From assembly GCA_001599715.1 (NCBI GenBank), contig BCHU01000014.1:868001-932000 (forward strand): a DNA stretch of 64,000 bases, in the 5' to 3' direction. Below the pieces are notes generated by a model that did no database searches, had not been told where the DNA came from, and saw only the letters and a program-made list of their open reading frames with translations. Position numbers and translations under genes: made by a program. Positions within the stretch are counted from its first letter, which is position 1. Every line of letters starts with the position of its first letter. This document shows, one piece after another, positions 17,340 to 30,297 of this stretch. The DNA is from Phaeotremella fagi. Taxonomy: Eukaryota; Basidiomycota; Tremellomycetes; Tremellales; Phaeotremellaceae.

Positions 17340-18833
17340 ATGACTATCCAAAAATCAAACTCACCGTTTGAAATCAATTTGCACCCCCCAAAAACCAACA
17401 CTGGAACCTGGGGAAAATACATTTTAAGCAAACCCTTTAAATGGGATGGTCAAGACAGATTGGAAAATCAAGTTGAAATGTCTAAAGTTGTCAAGCATTT
17501 TTTACTGTCAGCAACTACTAGAGATTTCAGTGAGGACATTCAACATGAGAGTGGCAAGACATTTATGCGGCATGGTAGTGATAATAGGAAACTAATGTTG
17601 AAGCATTCAGATTCAGCTTCAAATGCTCTGATTGAAGCATTGTATGATTATGGGGAGGATGGAGATATTCAAGCTTTGGAACACGGATCCCAATTCAAAT
17701 CGCAAGTTTCCACCATATACATCCTCAAGGGTTGTTATTCTCAGCTGTCAATTCCCAAAGAACGATTGGTTTATGATTTATCTCTCATTAATCCATTTCA
17801 GACTGATAGATCTGTTATTGAGTTCACATTATCAATTAATTCACCTTTATTGAAACCACATGATGATATGCTTCAAAGTTTGAATCAGCATGGGGATCAT
17901 GGTGGTGAGCCTTCTGAAATGGAAGTTAGTGCTGGGCTTGAGAACAGTACTGGTGAAAGTGATTGTTGTACCGCTAAAGAAAGTGTTGATCAAGATTTGT
18001 GGAATGATTCAGTGGCAAATCAATTACCCAGTCTAAAAGAGGTAGAGTATTTTCTCCGAAATGCTGCTAAGGAGTTAGATTCAGAAACCATCCACCAAGT
18101 CAAATCAACGATGAACACAAAACCCACTAACAAATCTTTCTCACCTTTCAAGATTGAACTTGATCCCCCCAAAAATGGAACTTGGGGAAATGAACTATCA
18201 ACCGCACCATTCTACTGGGACGGTCGAGATGATCTTAAGAGTCAAAAACAAATTTCTAGAGCTATAAAAAAATTCTTGGCATCAGCTACTTCTAGAGATA
18301 CAGGCAGAAAAATGACAGGTGAAAGTGGCAAGAAATTCATTCAACCTTGTGGCAAAGCTAGGAGATTTTTGATGAAACACACAGATTCTATTTTTGAAGA
18401 TGTATACAATTGTGATGATGAGGATGACTTGGATGTTGGATCAAGATTCAAAAATCAGGTTGCGTCAAATTATACACTCACAGGTAGATATTCAAAATGT
18501 TCAATTCCCAATCAGAAACTGGTGTTGGACTTCTCTTTGTCTAGACCTCGTCTCTGACCTTGTAAGTCAGTGTTGGACTTTCGTCTTTCAATCTCTTTAT
18601 TGTCATTAGAACTTTATGACAGTATTATGGAGAAACAGAATCAATCTGAGGATAACGAGGGGTCTCACAAGGAGTTGGATTTGAAGAGCATTGAAGATAA
18701 TTGCTGGATGAAGAATGGATATGAAGAGTCAAATGATCTGCCTATGGACTACTCCTGGGAATACTGTTTAATAGATGATTTACCTAGTCCAGAAGAGGTT
18801 GAGAAATTCTTTCAAACTGTAGATGGGAATTGA
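17340..18833 (+). pseudogene. family B gene B4, interrupted by an in-frame TGA
   Basis: The frame from the ATG at 17340 covers core 1 (TWGKYILSKPFKWDGQD ... FTLSINSPLLKP), the internal tail and most of core 2 (TWGNELSTAPFYWDGRD, FLMKHTDSIF, YTLTGRYSK, LDFSLSRPRL). It meets TGA at 18555-18557. The same frame then continues without another stop to 18833 and encodes the rest of core 2 (LDFRLSISLLSLE) and a complete tail, WEYCLIDDLPSPEEVEKFF. The paralogues have Pro or Arg where the TGA lies. No GT-AG intron removes the stop and keeps the frame. It is either a very young pseudogene or a gene needing readthrough (TGA is followed by C). Confidence 0.75.
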
Positions 18834-19158
18834 GTGAGTGGACAATAATCAACCTACCAAGTCTCGGGGAGGTTGACTCAACACTTGTAAGGGATGTAGA
18901 TCTGATAGGAGTGGTATGTAATATGTAAATTTGTATCTCATGAAGATTTGAAATGAATCTCGAATCATCGATCTCAACGATTACTTGTCCCAGTCACCGA
19001 CTTCGCACACAACCAACTGAAGTTGGAATCCCAACCCAGACTTCCATATTCCTTTTCACCCGATCAAACCCATGTCAAAACAAACTAGAACACTGGCTTC
19101 AGTAGTCTCATATGCAATATTGTACACATATCTCAATACAAACAACCCGAAAAACCAT
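18834..19158. other. convergent intergenic B4/POL32
   Basis: The 3' flank of B4 has the short string GTAATxTGTAAA-x-TTGTA-x-CTCATGAAG that also follows B1-B3. Nothing else is recognised. This is the boundary between the unknown block and the conserved region. Confidence 0.4.
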
Positions 19159-20855
19159 CTATTTCTTAGTGAAGAACCCTTTCAAAGTACTCTGAGCACT
19201 GTTTTTCTTCGTCCCCGTCCCACCAGCCCCAAGCCCTATCGAACCACCAGACCCCGATCCAGAATTACCAAACGACGATCGACTTTTAACTGGAGGTGGT
19301 GGTGCCTTCGTCGTCGTCGGTATTGATGGTTTCTTTTCATCTTCATCACCTGAATATGATTCTTCGGACCAATAATCTTTAGTTACTATTTTGGTTATAT
19401 CAGTTGGGTGATTGATTGTTGGTGACGAGACGACTTACCCATATACCCTTTCTCATTAATCTCTTGAACGCTTTTCTTTACTTTCCTCTTCTTCCTAACC
19501 CCAACCCCAGGTTCAGTCTTAACATGAACAACAGGAACGACAGGTGGATCACTTGACATATCGAAATCGACATCCATAGACATCATAGCTTCCATCGCCG
19601 CGTTATCCTCCGCACGAACTGTTGAACTCGTAGCTTGAAGTTTAGTTTTGGGTTCTGAACCGGTACCGGGTTCAGTTTTGATTGATGGTTTCGTTATTGG
19701 TTTTGAGGGCTCGTCATCTTCCGTATCGGATTCTATTATCCTTTTGTTGGTTTTGGTTTTGGTAGTGGACGTCGATGTTGATGGGTTTTTGGTTGGATTA
19801 GACGATGTTGATGGTTTTGAAGTTTCTTTCGTTTTAACGTCCTTCGAATCGGTTTTTTTAACCTGCCCACCTTGAGCTTAACGGTAATAGTAGCAAAAAA
19901 GATTACCCACCTTGCTCCAATCCATCTCCCCATCCTTCAAACTCTTGACTTCACTCTCAATAGGCGCAGGAACGAATGCGTCCCCACTGATAGTCCCATA
20001 AACACCAGGATTGATATAACCTGGATGCGACCGTAAACTCAAATTCGGGATGAGATATTGAGCTGGGTCCTACATCATTCTCAATAAACCAATCTATCAA
20101 CTCTGAAGATGACCTGACTCACTTTGATAGCTCCAGGTGAAATCGAGTAGACATGGATGAAAACGTCTTCGAACAATTTGATTTTTTCTGTACAAGTCAA
20201 AATCAACATCCAACTCTCCATCACACCAAAAACGGAACTGACCATCAAGTAAATCTTCCCCAACCAACACGAAACCTTTCCGTCGAACCTCCTCCCCACT
20301 AATCACGTCATCAACAATCTCAGTCTTGATCCCTTCGACTCCACCGCTCAAACCACGACTATCACCTTCATCATTTCCAACTCCTTCATCCTGAACCTCC
20401 ACTTCATCCTCGTCAATCTCAGAATTACGTTCTCCATCACTCATCTCATCCATATCTACGATCTTCACCATCCCTTTTGCGAGATGTGCTAATGATCCCG
20501 AAGTCACTTTTGAGGTTGATGAGGGGAGTTGAGTCATGGCTAATGAGACGTTCTCTTTCAAGGGACCTGTAAGGAGATACGTCTTGTATCCTGGATGAGA
20601 GAGGAGGATGCTGGCGATGTTAGTTTGATTTTATTATGATTAGAGATTAGTCTCACTTCTTCGCTATGTTAACATGACATCCTAGTTCTCTGGCTACTTC
20701 GCGAAATGTTACCTAAATCAAAATCAGAATTGAGATTCTTAGAAAAATGTTTTGATTTGACTCACCACCCTATTCTCATCCTCTATCCATCTTCTTAACG
20801 TCCTCTTAATACTCTTCTCTTGTTCGGGTGATATACCTGAGACTTCACTAGTCAT
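19159..20855 (-). CDS. POL32: DNA polymerase delta third subunit (Pol32/Cdc27/POLD3)
   Basis: Seven exons read on the minus strand: 20855-20766, 20712-20657, 20610-20243, 20187-20123, 20069-19911, 19862-19439, 19385-19159. They join to 462 residues. The N-terminus has the Cdc27 winged-helix pattern (LRRWIEDENRVVTFREVA, then RELGCHVNIAK) followed by YLLTGPL and FIHVYSISPGAIK. The middle is acidic and Ser/Thr/Lys-rich. Near the C-terminus, KGYMVTKDYWSEESYSGDED is the family's conserved block. The last residues AQSTLKGFFTKK contain a perfect PCNA-binding PIP box (Q-x-x-L-x-x-F-F). This is the accessory subunit of the replicative polymerase in the nucleus. The start is tentative: 23 upstream codons are in frame without an ATG, so a further 5' exon is possible. 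Confidence 0.9.
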
Positions 20856-21092
20856 CTTGTCGCTATCGTTAATGTCGTCGTCGCTACCACTACGTTGTTC
20901 TTCGTCGAAATGCTCTACTTTCAATTGACGCGTACTTGATATTGCTCTGGATTACGTAATCAACTCATTCATATTTCACTTTAATCAACCAAGTCATTTC
21001 TATATATCATCCAAACTCAATCAAATCCCTTCTTACTCATCTCAATTTCATTCATTGCAGTCAGTCATGGGAGACGTTAACCAACAACCAAT

Positions 21093-23100
<2,008 letters not shown>

Positions 23101-23677
23101 TGTTTATTGTTCTTTTGGTATAAATATCAAAGATATAAAGTGTTAAAAGTGTATGGAATGGTGGAGAAAAGTTATAAACGTTGAGTGAGAAAGTGAGCGG
23201 AAGGTGTTTTGGGGGCAGGAGGCGTCATTCAACCTGAAATCAATGACGTGTATTTACCATAGCCGCAAAACTACCTTTTTGTGGCGAATTTCAGGACATG
23301 GGGTACTGCGGCTTTTTCGGGGGGAGGGGGGAACGTAGGGAGGATTAGGACATTTGTGATAGGTGACATGAGGAGAGGATGGGATGGATGTTCAGTAGAA
23401 TGCAGCGTCGGGGAGGATATCGACTCGGAATGGAAGAGATAACCTTCTCGAGCCGTGTTGGCCGTCCGTCCTCATCGGCCGATCAGCTGGATGTCTGGAA
23501 CGTAAACCAGGTACGAGTCGAATTCTTATTAAAAATCCCTCATCGACATTTCAATGAGCAGAGTTTGATTGGATAATGGATTGTGTGTCAAGTTGAAAAA
23601 ATGAATTTGTGTTGACACTTTTCATACAGTAATTGAGTCGTGAATACATAACACAACGAACTAGAAATACAAATCCC
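23101..23677. promoter_or_regulatory. enolase promoter and EH 3' flank
   Basis: This stretch holds the enolase 5' region (TATA-like TATTTATA about 20-30 bases from the ATG) and, further out, G-rich runs at about 23318-23340. No other gene is supported. Confidence 0.4.
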
Positions 23678-25156
23678 TAGATCCCATTAGGCAAAATAAC
23701 CTCCAAAAAATCCTTAATGTCCTCAAACATTTCCCGAGGTTTCTCGAGCGCAGCAAAATGACCACCCTGTTCTATGTCAATCACAAATCCCCTAAAGCTA
23801 ACTTACAGAATCATGTTCCTTGGACCATTTGAGATCAGACGTCACTTCCATCCACTTTACTGGGATTTTACTGATTTCTTTGGAGAAACTTGAATAACCT
23901 GTTGGTGTTTTTAGGTAAGGAGTTGGTTTGGGGGGTTGACGTTTGACTCCCATGGCCTGTGATCTCTTTAGAATAACATTTTTACATTGGAAACAAGTGC
24001 CCACTTACTGTTCTGTAATGATAGATCGAGGTTGGATACGTATCAGTGAACCAATAAAGCGAGACCAAAGTCAAAATCGAATCGAGAGACGGGGTTTCAT
24101 CAGACCATTCAATGAATTTCTCACCCAACCTAAAAACGTTAAACACAATTCTGACAGAATGGCAAAACAAACACCTGCTTACCAGGCTAGAAGTGAGATT
24201 GGATTACTACCAACTACGAACCCCACTGTCGAAGGTCGAGTAGCATGTTCCAAAGCATATCCGTATTTCTGTAACATCTCTATTGGGTCTGGCGGGGGAC
24301 CACTGGAATGTTTCATGGCTTCATATTCGGATGTTCCCTCTGGTGGTGAGAGGATAAAACGGGAGTTCAAATGGATACCTAAAACCTTGTTAGCACCCAA
24401 GTGTTGATTAGCTATGGGTTTGTTGGACATACCAATACACTCTTCATAATCTGATAACAAACATGAAATGTCTGATCCGATGTCACCACCCTGTACCACA
24501 TACTTCCCAAATCCCAAACCCTTCATCAATCCATTAAACAAAAACCCAACATCTCCAATATTGAATTCCCGATCTTTAGGTGGCGCAGACGAAAATCCAA
24601 ATCCAGGTAGGGAGGGTACGATGAAATGGTATCTACCGTACGGTATTAGTACATTGACGTGTGTTAAGGATCGAACAGACATACGGAAGTTCGTGTGGTT
24701 GATACGTCTTTTTGGCATGTTCCAACATACCCAAAAATTCCAGATAACTTCCTGGCCATCCATGGGAAAACAGAACTGGTATTGCATCTTTTCGTTCGGA
24801 GAATAACCCCATGAAATGGATATCATATTCCAAACCATCAGAATTGATTACAGAAGCTTTGAAAGCTGGTATAGAATTTATTCTTGCTTCCTGTTTTCGC
24901 CTATACTCGATCAATCAGGCTACAACGACACATACACTTACCAATCAAATTCATTCAACCAATAATCTTTAGCTCCAACTAACCATTCCCTGGGCACACC
25001 GAAATTCTCATCCTTCTGGGTATTCTCATAAGTCTCCCTTGAAATTCTACCCAATCGAAGTAAAGTTTTTAACTCTGAAATCTCGTCGTCGGGAATGGAG
25101 ACCACAAAGGGGGTTACTGATAATGAAGGTTTGTTTGGGAGTTTGGAATAATCCAT
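23678..25156 (-). CDS. epoxide hydrolase (alpha/beta fold, EHN family)
   Basis: A spliced minus-strand gene from the ATG at 25156 (MDYSKLPNKPSLSVTPFVV) to the TAG at 23680-23678 (EVILPNGI). The N-terminal segment (PDDEISELKTLLRLGRI ... WLVGAKDYWLNEFDW) is the EHN lid domain of microsomal-type epoxide hydrolases. The alpha/beta fold follows, with the oxyanion motif HGWPGS, PGFGFSSAP, the nucleophile Asp in GGDIGS and the catalytic His in GGHFAALEKP near the C-terminus. It hydrolyses epoxides to diols; the substrate is unknown. At least four short introns are needed. No clear signal peptide is seen. Confidence 0.88.
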
Positions 25157-25517
25157 CGTATCTCTGTAGCGTTGAATTCTTCCTTAGAATACTGTACCGA
25201 AACTCTTGTTTAAATACTTTGGACAACGGCGGCCGATGTTTTTATGACGTCTGAATCAGAATCGGCTATCCGGTCGTTTGGTGGAGGTGGAATGCCAAGC
25301 GGTTGAAGCTAACCATTTTGGAGGCATTCACTTACAAAGCATTGTAGTGTTTTGACCTAAATCAATTTGTGACAATGCTTACAACTGAGAACAGACGGCA
25401 CTCAAAGATGCCGTATGGAAAACATTAACCAATTGGTAGTCTTGTTCGGAAATTTCCAATGAAGAAAAGTCCGATAATCGGTGTGACCCATTTATAAATA
25501 CTGCATGAGTCTACAAG
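25157..25517. other. intergenic EH/Dabb
   Basis: Contains the 5' region of the epoxide hydrolase gene. No other feature is recognised. Confidence 0.3.
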
Positions 25518-25931
25518 CTAATTATCTCTAACGAAGGGAGCAAACGGTATAGTAATGTTAGCACCAGAAACAGCGTTTATCCTTGCCAGAGGGAAGAAGG
25601 CATGATGAGCAGGATCTTCATGATAAAGATCACAATCTGCTTCTGAAGCGAATTCTACTATGAACGTGTAATCGACCCCATGGAAGTTACCGTGTTTAGC
25701 TGGGGAAGAATCTGGGATACCTCCGGTTATTTTCTGGTGTCAGTCAGAACCTCATGACAAGCTTACTTGGATGTATGGTTCTCCATCTTTCAAACATGTT
25801 TGTTGGAGGTTGTAGAACCCTTCCACGAAGGCTTCACGTTCCTCTTTTGTGCGCTCGGGTTTGATTTTGAAGGAGACTAGAGTTAGAGATGGTCCTGTGA
25901 ATAGCTTACTGATGTGTATGAAGCCTGACAT
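25518..25931 (-). CDS. stress-responsive A/B barrel (Dabb) domain protein
   Basis: Two exons (25931-25767 and 25733-25518) are separated by a 33-nt intron with GTAAGC...CAG ends and a CTGAC branch; together they encode 126 residues. The C-terminal half has the Dabb pattern GVDYTFIVEFASEADCDLYH-x-D-x-AHHAF, after an N-terminal strand LTLVSFKI and a helix rich in Lys/Glu. Small Dabb proteins form dimeric alpha/beta barrels, and in fungi their role is usually unknown. They have been linked to stress or to polyketide and aromatic compound chemistry. It lies next to the epoxide hydrolase and is read in the same direction. Confidence 0.8.
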
Positions 25932-26216
25932 CTTGTTTGTGAATGGTAGATAGCAGACATCACCAGTTACATATCTTGGTTGATTCGGTAATCTCGCTCT
26001 TGAGTTGTCGGTAATCTCGCTGTGGTATTTCGGCTACAACTCTCGCCATGACTTTCGTTTTCGACTGCGCACGGTAAAATGACTATTCATGATTCAGTAT
26101 TCTATGTTTAGATATGGAGAGCCCCTGTGGGACTCCTCTACCCTTGAGATACAAATAGGGCTCTGAAGACAAAAATCCAAGAGCCCCACACCTCTCACTT
26201 CTTGACTTTGCTCGAC

Positions 26217-28328
26217 ATGTCAATCACAGCTAGAAACCTCAATCGGGAGGATGAAGACAAAACTGAACTTGCCCATATTGAAGATGACGGTGTTCTCAAC
26301 GTCAACGAGAAGACTTGGTCACAAGTTAAAGCACAAGCGGAAGCATCTGCTGCAAGAGCCATCGAGATGTCAACGTGGCAGACCATAAAATCACACAGAT
26401 TGGTATGTGCAAGAACTCATCCCACAGCTGACCGTTAAGGCAATCGGATGGTCAGTCGTTGCTTCACTCTGTTGTATGATGGAGAGTTTCGATGTTGTTC
26501 TCATTGGACAACTTTTCGCTCTTCCCGCTTTCCGCGAACAGGTGAGAAAAGACCAAGGATGTTTGCTCATTACTAGTTTGGCACTTATGCAGGTGACACT
26601 GCAGGTTATCAAATCTCTGCTGCCTGGCAGTCTGGTATCCAACAAGTAAGTCATGATTTGGAGAGTACTTACAATAGGCGGGCAATTGTGGTGCTCTCTT
26701 TGGTGTAATCTTTGGTGCTTACATGGTCGATCGCATCGGTTACAGATGGACCATCATCAGTAACTTGGGTATCATGATTCCCATTGTTGCCCTAATCACC
26801 TTTGCTCCCAATTTGGAAGCTCTTCTCGTTGGTCAGCGTGAGTCTTGTTAATCTGGATCACGCTAATGGTGTAGTCTTGGTCGGAGTTCCCTGGGGTGTT
26901 TTCAGTACTTTAGCTCCTGCCTATGCTAGTGAAGTATGTCCTCCGAAGCTACGTGGATACCTTACAACGTAAGTCAAATATCAGAATTACGCTGATATAT
27001 AAAGTTTCGTCAACTGCTGTTGGGTACTTGGACATTTACTCGGAGCTGGGATTCTTCTCAAAACACAGAATATCACAGGTATCTGGAGCTTCAGATTACC
27101 GTTCTGTGTAAGTGACACTGGATGACTCTGTCTAATACTTAGCTCCAATGGACATGGTTCCCATTCCTCATTGTTGGAATGTACTTTGCACCCGAATCCC
27201 CTTGGTGGCTTGTTCGTCAAGGAAAATATCTTGAAGCTGAAAAGGCAATCGTCCGCCTTTCCAGTCCAGCTGAAAAGAGTTACGCATCAGATACTCTTGC
27301 GGATTTGATCAGAACCAACAAGCTCGAATTGGACGTGACAGGCGAGAAGCAGAGTATTCGAAATAACTTCAAGGGTGCTAATCTGTGAGTGCAGATTCAG
27401 GATCCAGACTCACAGCTTAGTCGTCGTACAGAGATATCTGCTCTGGCTTGGATTATCACAGGTAAATTGGAGATCCAATCACTACTGACGCCTTAGTTAC
27501 CTGCGGTAACAATTTCGCCAGTAATGCGACCTACTTTTTCGGTAAGTCTAATTGCCTCTACTGAATCATTTCTGAACATCCACAGAGGAAGCTGGATTCG
27601 ACGTTGCAAACGCTTTCAAGCTGTCTCTGGGACTTTACGGTGTTGCCATGGTGGGAACCTTTGGTTCATGGTTTCTCTTAACGTAAGTGGCTATCGCTGC
27701 CACTGCTAATCTCTTCAGCTACACCGGTAGACGTAAGATCTTCCTCATCGGGTTACTTGTCCTCTGCGCAGATCTCTTCCTTATTGGGGGTATGAGTATC
27801 GTCGCTGACGATGGCAACGTAGCTGCAAGATGGGCACAGGGAGGTGAGTTCAAAGTTCAAGCCCCTGCTGATGACAGGTTTAATGATGTTTTGGATCTTC
27901 GTGTTCGACTTGACTGTGTCCCCATTGATCTACTGTATTGTTGGGGAAACCAGTTCCACCAGATTGCGTAATCAAACCATCGCTTTCAGTCGTGCAGCCT
28001 ACAATTGCGTCTCTGTTACTTTTGGTGTCTTAAGTCCGTACATGCTAGTAAGTCCACTTACTGAAAGTGTATTCACCACCAGAATCCCACTGCATGGAAT
28101 TGGCGAGGAAAAATGGGATTCTTCTATGGCGGTACCTGCTTGCTATCACTTGTTTGGGCGTACTTCCGACTCCCAGAGATGAAAAATCGATCTTACTTTG
28201 AACTCGACATGCTGTTCGAGCGCAAGGTGTCTGCTCGCAAATTCGCTGAAACGGTTATTGAGCCTAATGCAGATGAAAATGAACTGCAAGCTCATGAAAC
28301 TACTACGCTAGGCTTGGCTAAGGAATGA
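26217..28328 (+). CDS. MFS sugar transporter, maltose/alpha-glucoside permease type (1)
   Basis: About twelve short introns (one of 32 nt at 26646-26677) interrupt a 12-helix sugar porter. Visible landmarks are an N-terminal cytosolic stretch (MSITARNLNRED), ESFDVVLIGQLFALPAF in the first helix, D-R-I-G-YRW in the 2-3 loop, PAYASEVCPPKLRGYLTT, PESPWWLVRQGKYLEAEKAI before the central loop, YTGRRKIFL in the 8-9 loop, and PEMKNRSYFELDMLFERKVSARKF at the C-terminal end. These are the marks of fungal alpha-glucoside H+ symporters of the plasma membrane. The substrate cannot be told from sequence. Confidence 0.88.
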
Positions 28329-28914
28329 GCGTTCTGACGGAGGGTGGCTAAGACTGTGATGAGAGAGGATTCAAGGGTATCGTTCGGTATGGTGGAACAG
28401 TCAGTAGTAATTGGATTATTAAAATATGCAGATGGTGTTTTCAGTTCTTATGAGAATATTTCGAATATGGTTGTACGTCAATTGTAACACTACTTTAAGC
28501 ATTGTAGATATCAAGTCCAGTTGAATCTTCATTGAGTATGTCGAGGTGCATTGTACAACGATCTCCTCAAGACTTTTGGGTTTGCGTCTTGTACAGTATT
28601 GTGGCAGCGCGCAAGATGAAATGTTTCAACCCCACCTCCTGACCCAAAGGGTGAGACTTTAAGGGGGCATACAGTATCGGTTCAACAGACCCAAGTCTTC
28701 TTGATCGGTTCGTGGTAACACTAACAGCAGAAAATCCGCCGTACCTAAGCTCTAAGAGAGAAATCTAGCTTTTTCCCGCACATCGAGAGGTTCGGCTGGT
28801 ACTGGTATAGAATGCGTTTTAGTTCGCTTATTGCTGTTCCTCGGCTAAAGAGGCTTCGCCTCGACAGACATTGAAATCATCTTTTCGTATCTCGACTGTC
28901 CATCCCAAACCATC
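28329..28914. other. intergenic, nothing recognised
   Basis: 3' flank of the permease and 5' flank of the next gene. No repeat, RNA or reading frame is supported. Confidence 0.3.
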
Positions 28915-29633
28915 ATGTTCAAGAAAGTTACTGACTATACGATTGGTGATGCGGAGCTGGTAGCACTGATAGAGCAACAGGAAGAAAGATTGAAATTTGA
29001 CGCGTTCACTCCGAAGATCGGTAGGTGTATCCAGTTTTCGGTCATCTAACTCCATCAGCGTTTGAGCTTGGTGAAGCACTCAGAACTCGTTTTGCTCGAG
29101 TAGCGCCTACACCCACTTCTCAGTTGTACATCCAAATCCGTTCAGGCTCAAGTCGTACGGACACTCCATTCATTCTTTACGCTGCTCTCGCTAGTGGTCC
29201 AGATAGTGATCAAGGGATGGGACCTGGAATTGCTTATCAAATTGAAGGAAAGGCTAGGACAGTCATTTCACGCGGTGGAAGCAGTCTTGGTGCCAAAGCT
29301 TTGTAAGTAGAAATTTGCATATTCCGCTGATCATTTCAAGTGCTGAAATGATGGGTTGGGAAGTATCAAAAATGGGATTGCAGTCTCCGGAGTATAATGT
29401 TAATGGAGGAGGTAGGTGATGTACACCTAATGGAAGTGCTAAACTTGGTGTAGGATTCCCAATCAAGCTGAAAAACTCTACTGTCCTGGTTGGTACAATC
29501 ATTGTCAGCGGTCAGCCGGATTTGTTGGATCACCAATTTATAGTGGGTACAGTGTCGGTGCGTAGCAAACTTATACTGATCATTTCATCAGGTCGACACA
29601 TTGGATGAATTTCTGCAGAGAACCAGTTCTTGA
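28915..29633 (+). CDS. UPF0303 / heme-degrading (DUF336, HbpS-like) domain protein
   Basis: Five exons encode a protein of about 170 residues starting MFKKVTDYTIGDAELVALIEQ. The end of the protein has the family signature: GGGFPIKLKNSTVLVGTIIVSGQPDLLDHQFIV-DTLDEFL. Upstream, AFELGEALRTRF and QLYIQIRSG match the N-terminal helix and strand. Members bind small ligands such as heme or corrinoid-like compounds, or are of unknown role in fungi. The last splice gives HQFI-VDTLDEF using the donor GTGGGT. It is probably cytosolic, as no targeting signal is seen. Confidence 0.8.
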
Positions 29634-30297
29634 GGTGGCAGAAGAATACGGTAACGATTTTCTCTGCTCAAAATGTAACAACAAAAAAAAACAAACCCTT
29701 TTTGTACCAAGCTTGATGAAGTTTACACTTGCCAATATGATGTCGACCAATCACGATTGCAACACAGAGGTATAATACAGAGCTTTGTGAATTCAGGATG
29801 ATGATTGCATCCACAGTCTTGACTGAAAAGAACCATTTTATCGAAATTCCAAAGCGTGTGTTGGTCACCGAAGCGTACTATTCTTTGATTGAGAATTCAA
29901 AAGGAAACTCCTCGATCAATTGGACATCTGTTTCCTAAATCACCGTATATAACAGTGTCTTCTGCTCTATATCAGACTACTCTTTCTAGAAGAACAATGA
30001 TATTTCCCTAGCAATCTTTGAATTCAACAACACCTTTACCTTTTGTTACAGTCCATGTCCAAACGATTCTTTCTTTGCCGTAAACTAGCTTAGAGCTTCT
30101 TGCTTGACTTAGAAATCTCAGTCCGAATGTATACTAGATCCCACCTGTTATAACGTAGTGATATCTATCTAATAGATGTAGACTTAAATGTGAACGACTT
30201 ATTATTTATATCCTTTCAATCTGATCACTGATGGACGTTATGGGAAGTGCAAAAGTTTCATTCTTCCACCAAGCTTCTATAGTTTTCTACAAAAACG
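29634..30297. other. convergent intergenic, nothing recognised
   Basis: AT-rich spacer between two convergent genes. An open frame on the minus strand (29668-29868) has no supportable product. Confidence 0.3.

Noticed and set aside
18540..18580. An intron removing the B4 stop codon (donor GTCTAG or GTCTCT, acceptor GTCAG)
   Set aside because: The 32-nt choice shifts the frame into an early stop, and the 23-nt choice is too short to splice. The paralogues have no intron here.
1..18833. Viral or meiotic-driver origin of families A and B
   Set aside because: No capsid, polymerase, membrane-spanning or known driver motif is visible. The idea is kept only as an untested possibility.
19648..19875. 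Plus-strand Val/Leu/Asp-rich frame
   Set aside because: Antisense of the POL32 linker; no start context or homology.
24468..24806. Plus-strand 112-aa frame
   Set aside because: Antisense of the epoxide hydrolase catalytic region, which has clear motifs on the minus strand.
28560..28800. tRNA-like strings such as GGTTCAACAGACC
   Set aside because: No matching A box, anticodon stem or acceptor stem could be paired.
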